Source of the DNA: 66-474 sp035695065
GTDB taxonomy: Bacteria > Pseudomonadota > Gammaproteobacteria > Xanthomonadales > Rhodanobacteraceae
Assembly (NCBI GenBank): GCA_035695065.1
Contig: DASSEW010000059.1
Location: 1 to 64,000, forward strand
DNA: 64,000 nucleotides
Direction of reading: 5' to 3'
In this document: piece after piece, positions 34,101 to 40,928 of the stretch
Position numbering within the stretch: position 1 is the first letter of the stretch
Layout of the letters: every line of letters begins with the position of its first letter
The notes under the pieces: generated by a model
Database searches by the model: none
What the model saw: only the letters and a program-made list of their open reading frames with translations
What the model was told of the DNA's origin: nothing
Program-made: the position numbers and the translations under genes

Positions 34101-34694
34101 GAAGCTGCGGATCGAATCGATGTCCTCGTCGAACAGTTCGATGCGGTACGGCTCGCGCGTTCCCATCGGGAAGATGTCCATCAGCGCGCCGCGCACGGCG
34201 AAGTCGCCGGGCTCGTTGACCTGCGGCACGTGGCGGTAGCCGCATGCTTCCAGACGACGCTGCTCGGCGGCGATCTCGAAATGCTGGCCGCGCGCGATCG
34301 ACAAGCCCGAGCCGGCGATGTGCGTGCGCGGCGCAAGGCGCTGCATCAGTGTCGCGACCGGGACCACCAGCACGCCGCGACGCACGCTCGGCAGGCGGTA
34401 AAGCGTGGCAATGCGCTGCGAAACGATGTCCGGATGCGGACCGAACAGGTCATACGGCAGGGTTTCCCAGTCCGGGAAATGCAGCACCGGCAGGTCGCCC
34501 GCGAAGACCTGCAACTCGTCTTCCAGCGCGCGCGCCGAATGCGTGTCGCGGACGACCGCAACGGTCACGGCGGCGTGTGTGCGCGCGGCTTCGGTGAGCA
34601 GCAGCGCGAGGGATGAGCCCGCCGGCGGCTTCCAGGTCTTGCGCTGGTTGGCGCTGCGCGGCAGCGGTGGAACTGGCAATTCGAAAGAGGTCAT
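31131..34694 (-). CDS. mfd: transcription-repair coupling factor
   Basis: 1187 residues from the ATG at 34694. Mfd removes stalled RNA polymerase and recruits UvrA to the lesion. Domains in order: UvrB-like part (residues 1-350), variable domain 3 (350-470), polymerase-binding RID (520-590 region, with HVDHGVGRYLGL), then the RecG-like motor with Walker A CGDVGFGKTEVALRAAF, Walker B VIVDEEHRFGV and motif III LTATPIPRTLNM. The TRG and C-terminal UvrA-binding domains follow. Residues about 421-448 (RSGNDRDPVAG to LDSGLRRNDEQ) are encoded by a palindromic repeat and are not part of the family fold. Confidence 0.95.
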   Translation of the reverse strand: MTSFELPVPPLPRSANQRKTWKPPAGSSLALLLTEAARTHAAVTVAVVRDTHSARALEDELQVFAGDLPVLHFPDWETLPYDLFGPHPDIVSQRIATLYRLPSVRRGVLVVPVATLMQRLAPRTHIAGSGLSIARGQHFEIAAEQRRLEACGYRHVPQVNEPGDFAVRGALMDIFPMGTREPYRIELFDEDIDSIRSFDPETQRSLEQVDAVELLPAREFPLTDEATKAFRERLRERFPIDVRRCPIYQDMKAGVSPAGIEYYLPLFFEKTETLFDYLSEDALFVVGEGALDSAEHFWKQTGARYEQRSHDVERPILPPMELYLPPQSLREQLNKVLRVDLDANDPRAADTGTRAAPELRGDHRHGSFAQRLREYLDEHGEQRVLIAADSAGRREALLEQFAAAALKPEVVASWQAFAKEPSSRSGNDRDPVAGTQSSPLDSGLRRNDEQKLDTIAVAQQLAITVAPLERGFVLEQPRLAVFTERELIGERARTERRRRVSERDPEAIVRDLSELAIGAPIVHVDHGVGRYLGLMTLDVGDTTGEFLAIEYAKEAKLYVPVAQLSLVSRYTGAAPELAPLHSLGGDAWERAKKKAAEKVRDAAAELLAIHAQRASRPGVALPIDRAMLGQFADGFPFEETPDQQAAIDAVLGDLASPQPMDRVVCGDVGFGKTEVALRAAFAAATAGKQVALLVPTTLLAQQHYDNFRDRLADFPVRVELLSRFRSKKDTTEALKKLADGKVDVVIGTHKLLQPDVKFKDLGLVIVDEEHRFGVRHKEQLKKLRAEVDLLTLTATPIPRTLNMAMSGLRDLSIIATPPAHRMAVKTLVAQYEPAMIREAFQRELSRGGQVYFLHNSVDTIERTARELEQLVPDARIRIAHGQMHERELEQAMLDFHRQRFNVLVCTTIIESGIDVPTANTIIIDRADHFGLAQLHQLRGRVGRSHHRAYAYLIVPDRKAMTADAEKRLDALAALEELGAGFTLATHDLEIRGAGELLGEEQSGQIQEIGFSLYTELLDRAVRALKSGKVPDFELSSEHETEVELHVPALIPDDYLPDVHARLTLYKRIAGARDDFALRELQVEMIDRFGLLPQQVKNLFAIAALKLRATPMGIRKLDLGPNGGRVIFRDKPDVEPMTILGLIQKQPRVYKLDGQDKLRVIMELPGATERLHAAEQLLEALAVKAKAA
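33351..33433. repeat. palindromic repeat inside mfd, in frame
   Basis: Starts gtcattccggcgcaggccgg and ends ccgggatgac; the GTCATTCC and GGGATGAC edges are inverted copies. The same module stands in intergenic DNA at 5207 and 58603. On the mfd strand it reads as an open frame and adds about 28 residues. Confidence 0.85.
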
Positions 34695-34815
34695 CGTCGA
34701 TCGCAGGCAATGCAGGACGCTGCCGGACGCGATGCGCGGCCAGCAGAAACGTGGGTCGCTTATTTTACCCCGGGAGGCCCCGCTAAACTGGGGCATTGCC
34801 ACATGGATCTCGCGC

Positions 34816-35745
34816 ATGTCCCACGACGGTGAGCACGCATCCCACTCCCTGCGCGCGGTGCTGCTGGCGCTGGGCGCGAATTTTGCGATCTTCGTGTGCA
34901 AGCTCGGCGCGGCGCTGTTCACCGGCTCCGGTTCGATGTTGTCGGAAGCGGTGCATTCGCTGGCCGACTGCGGCAACCAGGGCCTGGTGCTGCTCGGGAT
35001 GCGGCAGGCCAGGCGGCCGACTTCCGTCGAGCATCCGCTGGGCCAGGGCGCGGCACTCTACTTCTGGTCATTCCTCGTCGCGATGCTGCTGTTCTCGGTC
35101 GGCGGCGTGGTGTCGCTCTACGAAGGCCTCGACAAATTGCGGCACCCCGAACCGCTGCACAAGGCATGGCTGGCGATCGTGGTGCTTGTGTTCGGCATCT
35201 GCGCCGAATCGGTTTCGATGCACGGCGCGCTGCGCGCGATCAACGCGACGCGCGGCGACATGTCGCTGTGGCGCTGGTTCCGGGTCAGCCGCTCCAGCGA
35301 ATTGCTGGTGATCTTCGGCGAGGACCTGGCCGCGCTCACCGGCCTGTGTTTCGCGTTGATCGCGATCGGCGCGACCATCCTCACCGGCAACCCGATCTAT
35401 GACGCCATCGGTTCGCTGGCGATCGGCGGCCTGCTGGTGGTGATCGCGGTGCTGGTGGCGATCGAGGTCAAGGCGCTGCTGGTCGGCTCCAGCGCCGAAC
35501 CCGCGGTGCGCGAGGAAATCCGCGACTTCATCGAGAACCATCCCGAAGTCGGCAAGCTCTACCACATGATCACGCTGCAGCTCGGTCCCGACATCGTGCT
35601 GGCGACCAAGGCCCGCATGCGGGTGATGGACGCGGGCGGCGACGCGCGCGCGCTGGTGGATGCGGTGAATCGCGTCGAACGCGACCTGCGGCAGCGGTTC
35701 GCGCAGATCCGCTGGAGTTTCTTCGAGGCGGACGACCGGGATTAG
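34816..35745 (+). CDS. cation diffusion facilitator family transporter
   Basis: 309 residues with six helices. Metal-site residues sit in MLSEAVHSLADCGNQGLVL (helix 2) and in a matching GEDLAALTGLC segment (helix 5). The cytoplasmic tail has the CDF fold (IENHPEVGKLYHMITLQLGP). The pattern S-E-x-x-H-S in helix 2 differs from the HD...HD set of zinc exporters and from the second CDF gene at 58758, so the metal may be manganese or iron. The gene is divergent from mfd, with a 121-base gap. Confidence 0.88.
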   Translation: MSHDGEHASHSLRAVLLALGANFAIFVCKLGAALFTGSGSMLSEAVHSLADCGNQGLVLLGMRQARRPTSVEHPLGQGAALYFWSFLVAMLLFSVGGVVSLYEGLDKLRHPEPLHKAWLAIVVLVFGICAESVSMHGALRAINATRGDMSLWRWFRVSRSSELLVIFGEDLAALTGLCFALIAIGATILTGNPIYDAIGSLAIGGLLVVIAVLVAIEVKALLVGSSAEPAVREEIRDFIENHPEVGKLYHMITLQLGPDIVLATKARMRVMDAGGDARALVDAVNRVERDLRQRFAQIRWSFFEADDRD

Positions 35746-36257
35746 CGGATCACCCCGACACCCACGCCGAAACTGAAGTGCGGATGGCCCTGGTCCATTT
35801 CCTGCGGCGTCCACAGGTGCAGGTCGCCGCTGCGCACCGAAACCACCGGATACGTGTACGTGGCGCGGTCGACCATGCCGGGCCGGGTTCCGGTGACCTG
35901 TCCGAGCACGGTCACCGGCGCGCCATCCGGGTAATTCATCGGTTCCACGAAGCCCGGCAATTCGGCGATGAAGCGCCCCTGCGCGTCGGACCGCAGGCGC
36001 GGGCGCTGCGAGGAATCGAGCGGGTAGGCGAGGATCTCGATGTCGGTGCGATCCGAAAGGTTCTTCACGCCGATGATCTTGCCGCCCCAGATCACTTGCG
36101 CCTGCGGGTAGGCGTTCGGAGCGGCCGCGACCTGCGCGGGCGTGATGGTGGCCGCCGAAGCATCGGCCTTGTAGATCGGCGGTGGCGCGCAGGCGGCGAG
36201 CGCGCCCGGCACGGCGACGAGCAAGACGCGCGACAACACGATCAGTGCCTTGTGCAT
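35742..36257 (-). CDS. Slp family outer membrane lipoprotein
   Basis: 171 residues. The lipobox is GALAAC with lipidation at Cys23 or so. The mature domain has QVIWGGKIIGVKNLSDRTDI, typical of Slp (starvation lipoprotein) proteins, and ends with FSFGVGVGVIR. The role is unknown; E. coli Slp is made in stationary and acid conditions. Its stop overlaps the convergent CDF stop by four bases. Confidence 0.85.
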   Translation of the reverse strand: MHKALIVLSRVLLVAVPGALAACAPPPIYKADASAATITPAQVAAAPNAYPQAQVIWGGKIIGVKNLSDRTDIEILAYPLDSSQRPRLRSDAQGRFIAELPGFVEPMNYPDGAPVTVLGQVTGTRPGMVDRATYTYPVVSVRSGDLHLWTPQEMDQGHPHFSFGVGVGVIR

Positions 36258-36412
36258 GGTGCGGCTCCGGCGAGGCCTGCAACCTTTATACACCGCGCGC
36301 GGTGAAGGTGCTTCACGTGACAGGTGTAACTCCCGGCCACGTACCGGGCGTGGCTAGAATGACCGCGTTGTTCCCGCGATCACGACGATCGCCACTCATC
36401 CAGGGCACCACC

Positions 36413-36937
36413 ATGACCCTCTCGCCGCAAGCGCTTTCGATCGCCATCAGCGTGCCGCTGATCGTCCTGATCTACTACCGCCGCTTCCGGCGCCTGTTCG
36501 GCCGGCAACCGGTGCGCGAAGGCAGGATGATCACGCGCGTGGTGATCCTCGCCCTGGTGGGCGCGATGTTGTTGGCGGTTGCGCTGCGCAATCCGCTGGC
36601 GCTGGCCGCGGATGCCGGCGGTCTGGTCGCGGGCATTGCGCTCGGCTGCTGGGGGTTGCGGCTGACGCGCTTCGAAAGGCAATCCGACGGCGTGCATTAC
36701 ATCCCGCACAGCTGGTTCGGCATCGGCATCGCCGCACTGCTGGTCGGACGATTGATTTACCGCTTCATGGTGTTTTCGCCGGCGGCTCAGCAGGTCGCGC
36801 AGAACACCGATCCCTTCGCGGTGTACCAGCGCAGCCCGTTGACGCTGGCGCTGTTCGGCCTGCTGGTCGGCTACTACGTGTGCTACTACATCGGCGTGCT
36901 GCGGATGGCGAAGAAGCAGGCGGTGGCTGCTTCGTAG
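36413..36937 (+). CDS. hypothetical four-helix membrane protein (DUF1453-like)
   Basis: 174 residues with four hydrophobic helices: ALSIAISVPLIVLIYY, ILALVGAMLLAVALRN, GLVAGIALGCWGLRLT and a C-terminal GLLVGYYVCYYIGVLRM. A soluble loop with the cis-like HYIPHSWFGIG stands before helix four. The layout resembles CcdC/DUF1453 proteins but I am not certain. The last 49 bases of the coding region are repeated downstream at 36960-37008. Confidence 0.72.
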   Translation: MTLSPQALSIAISVPLIVLIYYRRFRRLFGRQPVREGRMITRVVILALVGAMLLAVALRNPLALAADAGGLVAGIALGCWGLRLTRFERQSDGVHYIPHSWFGIGIAALLVGRLIYRFMVFSPAAQQVAQNTDPFAVYQRSPLTLALFGLLVGYYVCYYIGVLRMAKKQAVAAS

Positions 36938-37008
36938 GAGCGCGCCTGCTGGTAGGCTCACGTGTGCTACTACATCGGCGTGCTGCGGGTGGCAAAGAAG
37001 CAGGCGGT
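36876..37008. repeat. 49-bp duplication of a gene 3' end
   Basis: 36876-36924 and 36960-37008 are 47/49 identical (both start acgtgtgctactacatcggc) and are 84 bases apart, a multiple of three. The first copy encodes the C-terminal VCYYIGVLRMAKKQA of the membrane protein; the second lies after its TAG stop. Confidence 0.85.
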
Positions 37009-37042
37009 CGTCGCAGGATAGCTTCGAGCCGAAACACAAAAC

Positions 37043-37144
37043 CCGTTCGTGCTGAGCGTAACGAACGAAGTGAGTGGAGTCGAAGCACTTTCGTGATCTG
37101 CCTTCGAGTCCGCGGCCTTCGGCCGCTACGCTCAGGGCGAACGG
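37043..37144. repeat. 102-bp inverted-repeat element upstream of rlmJ stop
   Basis: Left end ccgttcgtgctgagcg and right end cgctcagggcgaacgg are inverted copies with two mismatched positions. The inside has further palindromes (gcggccttcggccgc) and a gtcgaagcac motif. The pattern is that of repeats widely spread in xanthomonads. It ends seven bases before the rlmJ stop. Confidence 0.75.
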
Positions 37145-37151
37145 ATGATGT

Positions 37152-37988
37152 TCATACCAGCACCTGCAAGCGCTGCGTCGCGCCGTCACCCTGCGCAAGC
37201 AGTTCCTTCGAAGCCGTCAGCAATTTCGCCAGCGTCGCGTCGAACTGCCACGGCGCATTGACGATCACCATGCCGCAGCCGTTGAGGCGCAGCGGCGAAT
37301 CGTCCGGCTGCACCAGCAGTTCCGCCATCAGCACGCCGCGCCACTCGCGCGAACCCAGCCAGCGCTGGAACGGCATGATCGTCGCGCGCTTCTTGATCGG
37401 ATACCACACCGCGTACACGCCGGTCGGCCAGCGCACGTGCGCGGCCTGCAGCGCGGTTTCGATCACGCGGAACTCGTCGGCCTGCTGCTCGAACGGCGGG
37501 TCCACCAGCACCAGCCCCCGCCGCTCGGCCGGCGGCAGCAGCGCGTTCATCGCCGCGTAACCGTCGCGCTGGTGCGCGTGCACGCGCTTGTCCGCGCGAA
37601 AATGCTCGCGCAACGCCGCGGCTTCCTCGTCCTGGGTTTCGCACAGCACCAGCCGGTCGTCCTTGCGCAGAGCGTGCGCCGCGATCGCGGGTGAACCCGG
37701 ATACAGGCGCAACGTACCACCGGGATTGAACGCGCGGATCGCGTCACGATAGCGGTGCAAGGCTTCCGGCAGCGACTTCGCTTCGAACACGCGCGCCACG
37801 CCGTCGCGCCACTCGCCGGTCTTCTCGGCACGCGTTTCGTCCAGCACATACACGCCGGCGCCCGCGTGCGTGTCCAGGTAGCACAGCGGCTTGTCCTTGG
37901 CGGTCAGCGCATCCAGCAGCGCCAACAGCACGGCGTGCTTGAACACGTCGGCGAAGTTGCCGGCGTGGAAGGCGTGGCGGTAGTTCAT
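37152..37988 (-). CDS. rlmJ: 23S rRNA (adenine2030-N6)-methyltransferase RlmJ
   Basis: 278 residues, the usual length. The N-terminus MNYRHAFHAGNFADVFKHAV is the RlmJ signature, the SAM region is CYLDTHAGAGVY and the catalytic motif is LVLVDPPFEQQ (DPPF). The enzyme methylates A2030 of free 23S rRNA. The gene stands alone on the minus strand, divergent from the copper operon. Confidence 0.96.
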   Translation of the reverse strand: MNYRHAFHAGNFADVFKHAVLLALLDALTAKDKPLCYLDTHAGAGVYVLDETRAEKTGEWRDGVARVFEAKSLPEALHRYRDAIRAFNPGGTLRLYPGSPAIAAHALRKDDRLVLCETQDEEAAALREHFRADKRVHAHQRDGYAAMNALLPPAERRGLVLVDPPFEQQADEFRVIETALQAAHVRWPTGVYAVWYPIKKRATIMPFQRWLGSREWRGVLMAELLVQPDDSPLRLNGCGMVIVNAPWQFDATLAKLLTASKELLAQGDGATQRLQVLV

Positions 37989-38050
37989 CGGTGTGCATCC
38001 ATGCCCGGGAGAGCTGATTATCCGCGCTTCCGCGCGTGGCCGCCAAAGGC

Positions 38051-38082
38051 TTGACTCTGGACCATGGTCAAGGGTTTAGACT
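38051..38082 (+). promoter_or_regulatory. MerR-type operator-promoter of the copper operon
   Basis: ttgact and ttagac are separated by 19 bases, the long spacing typical of MerR-controlled promoters. The spacer contains ggaccatggtcaa, a near-palindrome. The -10 region ends six or seven bases before the ATG at 38089, so the transcript may be leaderless. Confidence 0.65.
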
Positions 38083-38088
38083 GGCGGC

Positions 38089-38514
38089 ATGAACACGATA
38101 CCTTCTTCGCATCTCACCATCGGCGCGGTCGCGCGCGGTGCCGGCGTTCGCATCGACACCATCCGCTACTACGAGCGCGAGGGCCTGCTTCCGGCCCCAC
38201 GGCGCCGCGATTCGGGTTATCGCGACTACGGGCGCGACACCGTGGATCGCCTGAAATTCATCCGCCGCGCCAAGTCGCTCGGCTTTACGCTCGACGAGAT
38301 CCGCGAGCTGCTGGCGCTCTCGGCCGACCACGAGCGCTGCGTGCGTGGCGTCAAGCAGCGCGCCGAGGCCAAGCTTGCCGAAATCGAACAGCGCATCGCC
38401 GAGATGCAGCGGATGCGGCGCGGCCTCAAGAAACTGATCGCCGAATGCCCCGGCCATGGCGACCCCGGCACATGCCCGATCCTGGGTGCGTTCACGCACG
38501 GGGACACGCCATGA
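38089..38514 (+). CDS. CueR-like MerR family copper regulator
   Basis: 141 residues. The MerR helix-turn-helix (LTIGAVARGAGVRIDTIRYY) and wing YRDYGRDTVDRLKFI are present, then a long coiled-coil dimer helix. The metal loop is ECPGHGDPGTCPI, matching the two-Cys Cu(I) loop of CueR (CP...CPI). It probably activates its own operon, from the spaced promoter just upstream. The stop overlaps the ATPase ATG (ATGA). Confidence 0.9.
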   Translation: MNTIPSSHLTIGAVARGAGVRIDTIRYYEREGLLPAPRRRDSGYRDYGRDTVDRLKFIRRAKSLGFTLDEIRELLALSADHERCVRGVKQRAEAKLAEIEQRIAEMQRMRRGLKKLIAECPGHGDPGTCPILGAFTHGDTP

Positions 38515-40928
38515 CCGCGCACGAACACCACCATCACTCGATGGAAGACGACACCGCCTTGGCGCCGCATGCCTGCTGCGCGCATTCGGCGCACGCGGCG
38601 GGTGCCGGAAAAGATGCCGTCGCGACCGACCCGGTCTGCGGGATGAAAGTGGATCCGGCCACGGCGAAACACAGCGCCGTGCACGGCCGCCGGACGTACT
38701 ACTTCTGCGCGGCGCGCTGCCGCGACAAGTTCGTGGCCGATCCGCAACATTATCTTGCGCCCGAGCCGAAGCAGGTCGAAGCGGTGGCCGAAGCCGCGCT
38801 CTACACCTGCCCGATGCACCCGGAAGTGCAACAGGTCGGCCCGGGCACCTGCCCGATCTGCGGCATGGCGCTGGAACCGATGATGCCCGCGGCGGAAGAG
38901 GACGATTCGGAACTGCGCAAGGTGCGCCGCAAATTCCGGATCGCAGCGGCGCTGGCGATCCCGCTGTTCCTCGTCGCGATGGTGCCGCACTGGCTGGACC
39001 CGCAGATCGGCATGACCGCCGCGCACGCGTTGCGCTGGATCGAACTCGCACTCGCGGTGCCACTGGTGCTGTGGCTGGGCCTGGACTACACCCGGCGGGG
39101 CTGGCTGGGCGTGGTGAACCGTTCGCCCAACATGTACACGCTGATCGGCCTGGGCGTGCTGGTCGCGTTCATCTACAGCCTGGTCGCGATGTTCGCGCCG
39201 TCCGCATTTCCGCCCGGCATGCGCGATGCGCACGGCATGCTCGGGGTGTATTTCGAACCGGCCGGCGTGATCGTCGCGCTGGTGCTGCTGGGCGAATGGC
39301 TGGAACTGCGCGCGCGTGGCAAGACTTCCGCCGCGATTCGCCGCCTGCTGGATCTCGCGCCGCGCACGGCGCGCCGCATCGATGCGGACGGCAGCGAACA
39401 TGACGTGCCGATTGAAGAGGTGCACGCCGGCGACGTGTTGCGCATCCGCCCCGGCGAAAAGGTGCCGGTGGATGGCGAAGTGCTGGAAGGCGCGAGCAGC
39501 GTGGACGAATCCATGCTGAGCGGCGAGCCGATGCCGGTGGAAAAACGTGCGGGCGATCGCCTGACCGGCGGCACCGTGAACGCCAACGGCGCATTGAAGA
39601 TGCGCGCCGACAAGGTCGGCGGCGAAACCGTGCTGGCGCAGATCGTGGCGCTGGTCGCGCAGGCGCAGCGTTCGCGCGCGCCGCTGCAAAGATTGGCCGA
39701 TCGCGTGTCGCGCATCTTCGTTCCGGCGGTGGTCGCGATCGCGATCGTGGCCGGTATCGCGTGGTTCTTCATCGGGCCGGAGCCGCGCATTGCGTACGCG
39801 ATCGTGAATGCGGTTGCCGTCCTGATCATCGCCTGCCCGTGCGCGCTGGGCCTGGCCACGCCGATCTCGATCATGGTCGCGAGCGGCCGCGGCGCCGAGC
39901 AGGGCGTGCTGTTCCGCGATGCGTCCGCGATCGAAGCACTGGCGCAGGTGGACACGCTGGTGCTGGACAAGACCGGCACGCTGACGCTGGGCAAGCCGGG
40001 CCTCAGCCAAGTCGTGGCGCTCGGTTCATTCGGCGAAGACAATCTGTTGCACCTTGCCGCAAGCCTGGAAGCGGCCAGCGAACATCCGCTCGCGCGTGCG
40101 ATCGTGGATGGCGCACGCCGGCGCGGCATGACACTTTCGCCAACCAGCGACTTCATCGCGGTGACCGGGCAGGGGGTGCGCGGCCGGGTGGAAGGCCATG
40201 ACGTCGCGCTCGGCAACGCGGTGCTGATGTCGGCGCTTCGTGTAGTGATGCCCGAAGACGAACGGCTGGACAAATTGCGCACGGCCGCGAAAACCACGAT
40301 GTGGCTGGCGGTGGACGGCAAGCTCGCCGGTGCGCTCACTGTGGAAGATGCGATCAAGCCGGGCGCTCGCGCCATGCTCGACGCCCTGCGCGCGCACGGG
40401 CTGCGCATCGTGATGTTGACCGGCGACGCGGAACCCGTCGCACGCGCCGTCGCGCAAGAGCTCGGCATCGCGGATTTCGCCGCAGAGCAGACGCCGCAGG
40501 ACAAGGCCAGATTCGTCGAGGATGCGCGCGCACGCGGCGCCAAGGTCGCGATGGCCGGCGACGGCATCAACGATGCGCCCGCGCTGGCCGCGGCGGATGT
40601 CGGCATCGCGATGGGCGACGGCACCGACGTCGCAATGGAAAGCGCACAAGTGACCTTGCTCAAGGGCGAACTCGGTGGATTGCTGCGGGCGCGAAAACTC
40701 TCCGCGCAGACCGTGCGCAACATCCACCAGAACCTGTGGTTTGCGTTCGCCTACAACGCCCTCGGCATCCCGATCGCGGCCGGCGTGCTGTATCCGTTCT
40801 TCGGCGTGCTGCTGAGCCCGGTGCTGGCGGCGCTGGCGATGAGCCTGTCGTCGGTGTCGGTGATCGGCAATGCGCTGCGGCTGCGCGCGCGGGAAGTGCC
40901 GGCGCACATGCATGACGCACACGCATGA
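38511..40928 (+). CDS. copA: copper-exporting P1B-type ATPase
   Basis: 805 residues from the ATG at 38511; a longer frame upstream lies over the MerR gene. The His-rich N-terminus (HEHHHHSMEDD) is followed by a YHS domain with DPVCGMKV and a heavy-metal-binding domain with YTCPMHPEV and CPICGMALEP, rather than the usual CxxC HMA domains. The core has the CPC metal site near residue 441, phosphorylated Asp486 in DKTGTLT, GDGINDAPAL, and MSLSSVSV in the last helix. It exports Cu(I). Next gene overlaps by four bases. Confidence 0.95.
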   Translation: MTAHEHHHHSMEDDTALAPHACCAHSAHAAGAGKDAVATDPVCGMKVDPATAKHSAVHGRRTYYFCAARCRDKFVADPQHYLAPEPKQVEAVAEAALYTCPMHPEVQQVGPGTCPICGMALEPMMPAAEEDDSELRKVRRKFRIAAALAIPLFLVAMVPHWLDPQIGMTAAHALRWIELALAVPLVLWLGLDYTRRGWLGVVNRSPNMYTLIGLGVLVAFIYSLVAMFAPSAFPPGMRDAHGMLGVYFEPAGVIVALVLLGEWLELRARGKTSAAIRRLLDLAPRTARRIDADGSEHDVPIEEVHAGDVLRIRPGEKVPVDGEVLEGASSVDESMLSGEPMPVEKRAGDRLTGGTVNANGALKMRADKVGGETVLAQIVALVAQAQRSRAPLQRLADRVSRIFVPAVVAIAIVAGIAWFFIGPEPRIAYAIVNAVAVLIIACPCALGLATPISIMVASGRGAEQGVLFRDASAIEALAQVDTLVLDKTGTLTLGKPGLSQVVALGSFGEDNLLHLAASLEAASEHPLARAIVDGARRRGMTLSPTSDFIAVTGQGVRGRVEGHDVALGNAVLMSALRVVMPEDERLDKLRTAAKTTMWLAVDGKLAGALTVEDAIKPGARAMLDALRAHGLRIVMLTGDAEPVARAVAQELGIADFAAEQTPQDKARFVEDARARGAKVAMAGDGINDAPALAAADVGIAMGDGTDVAMESAQVTLLKGELGGLLRARKLSAQTVRNIHQNLWFAFAYNALGIPIAAGVLYPFFGVLLSPVLAALAMSLSSVSVIGNALRLRAREVPAHMHDAHA

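Noticed and set aside
38226..40010. 594-residue open frame on the minus strand
   Set aside because: Antisense of the copper regulator and ATPase genes; His/Arg/Gln-rich shadow.
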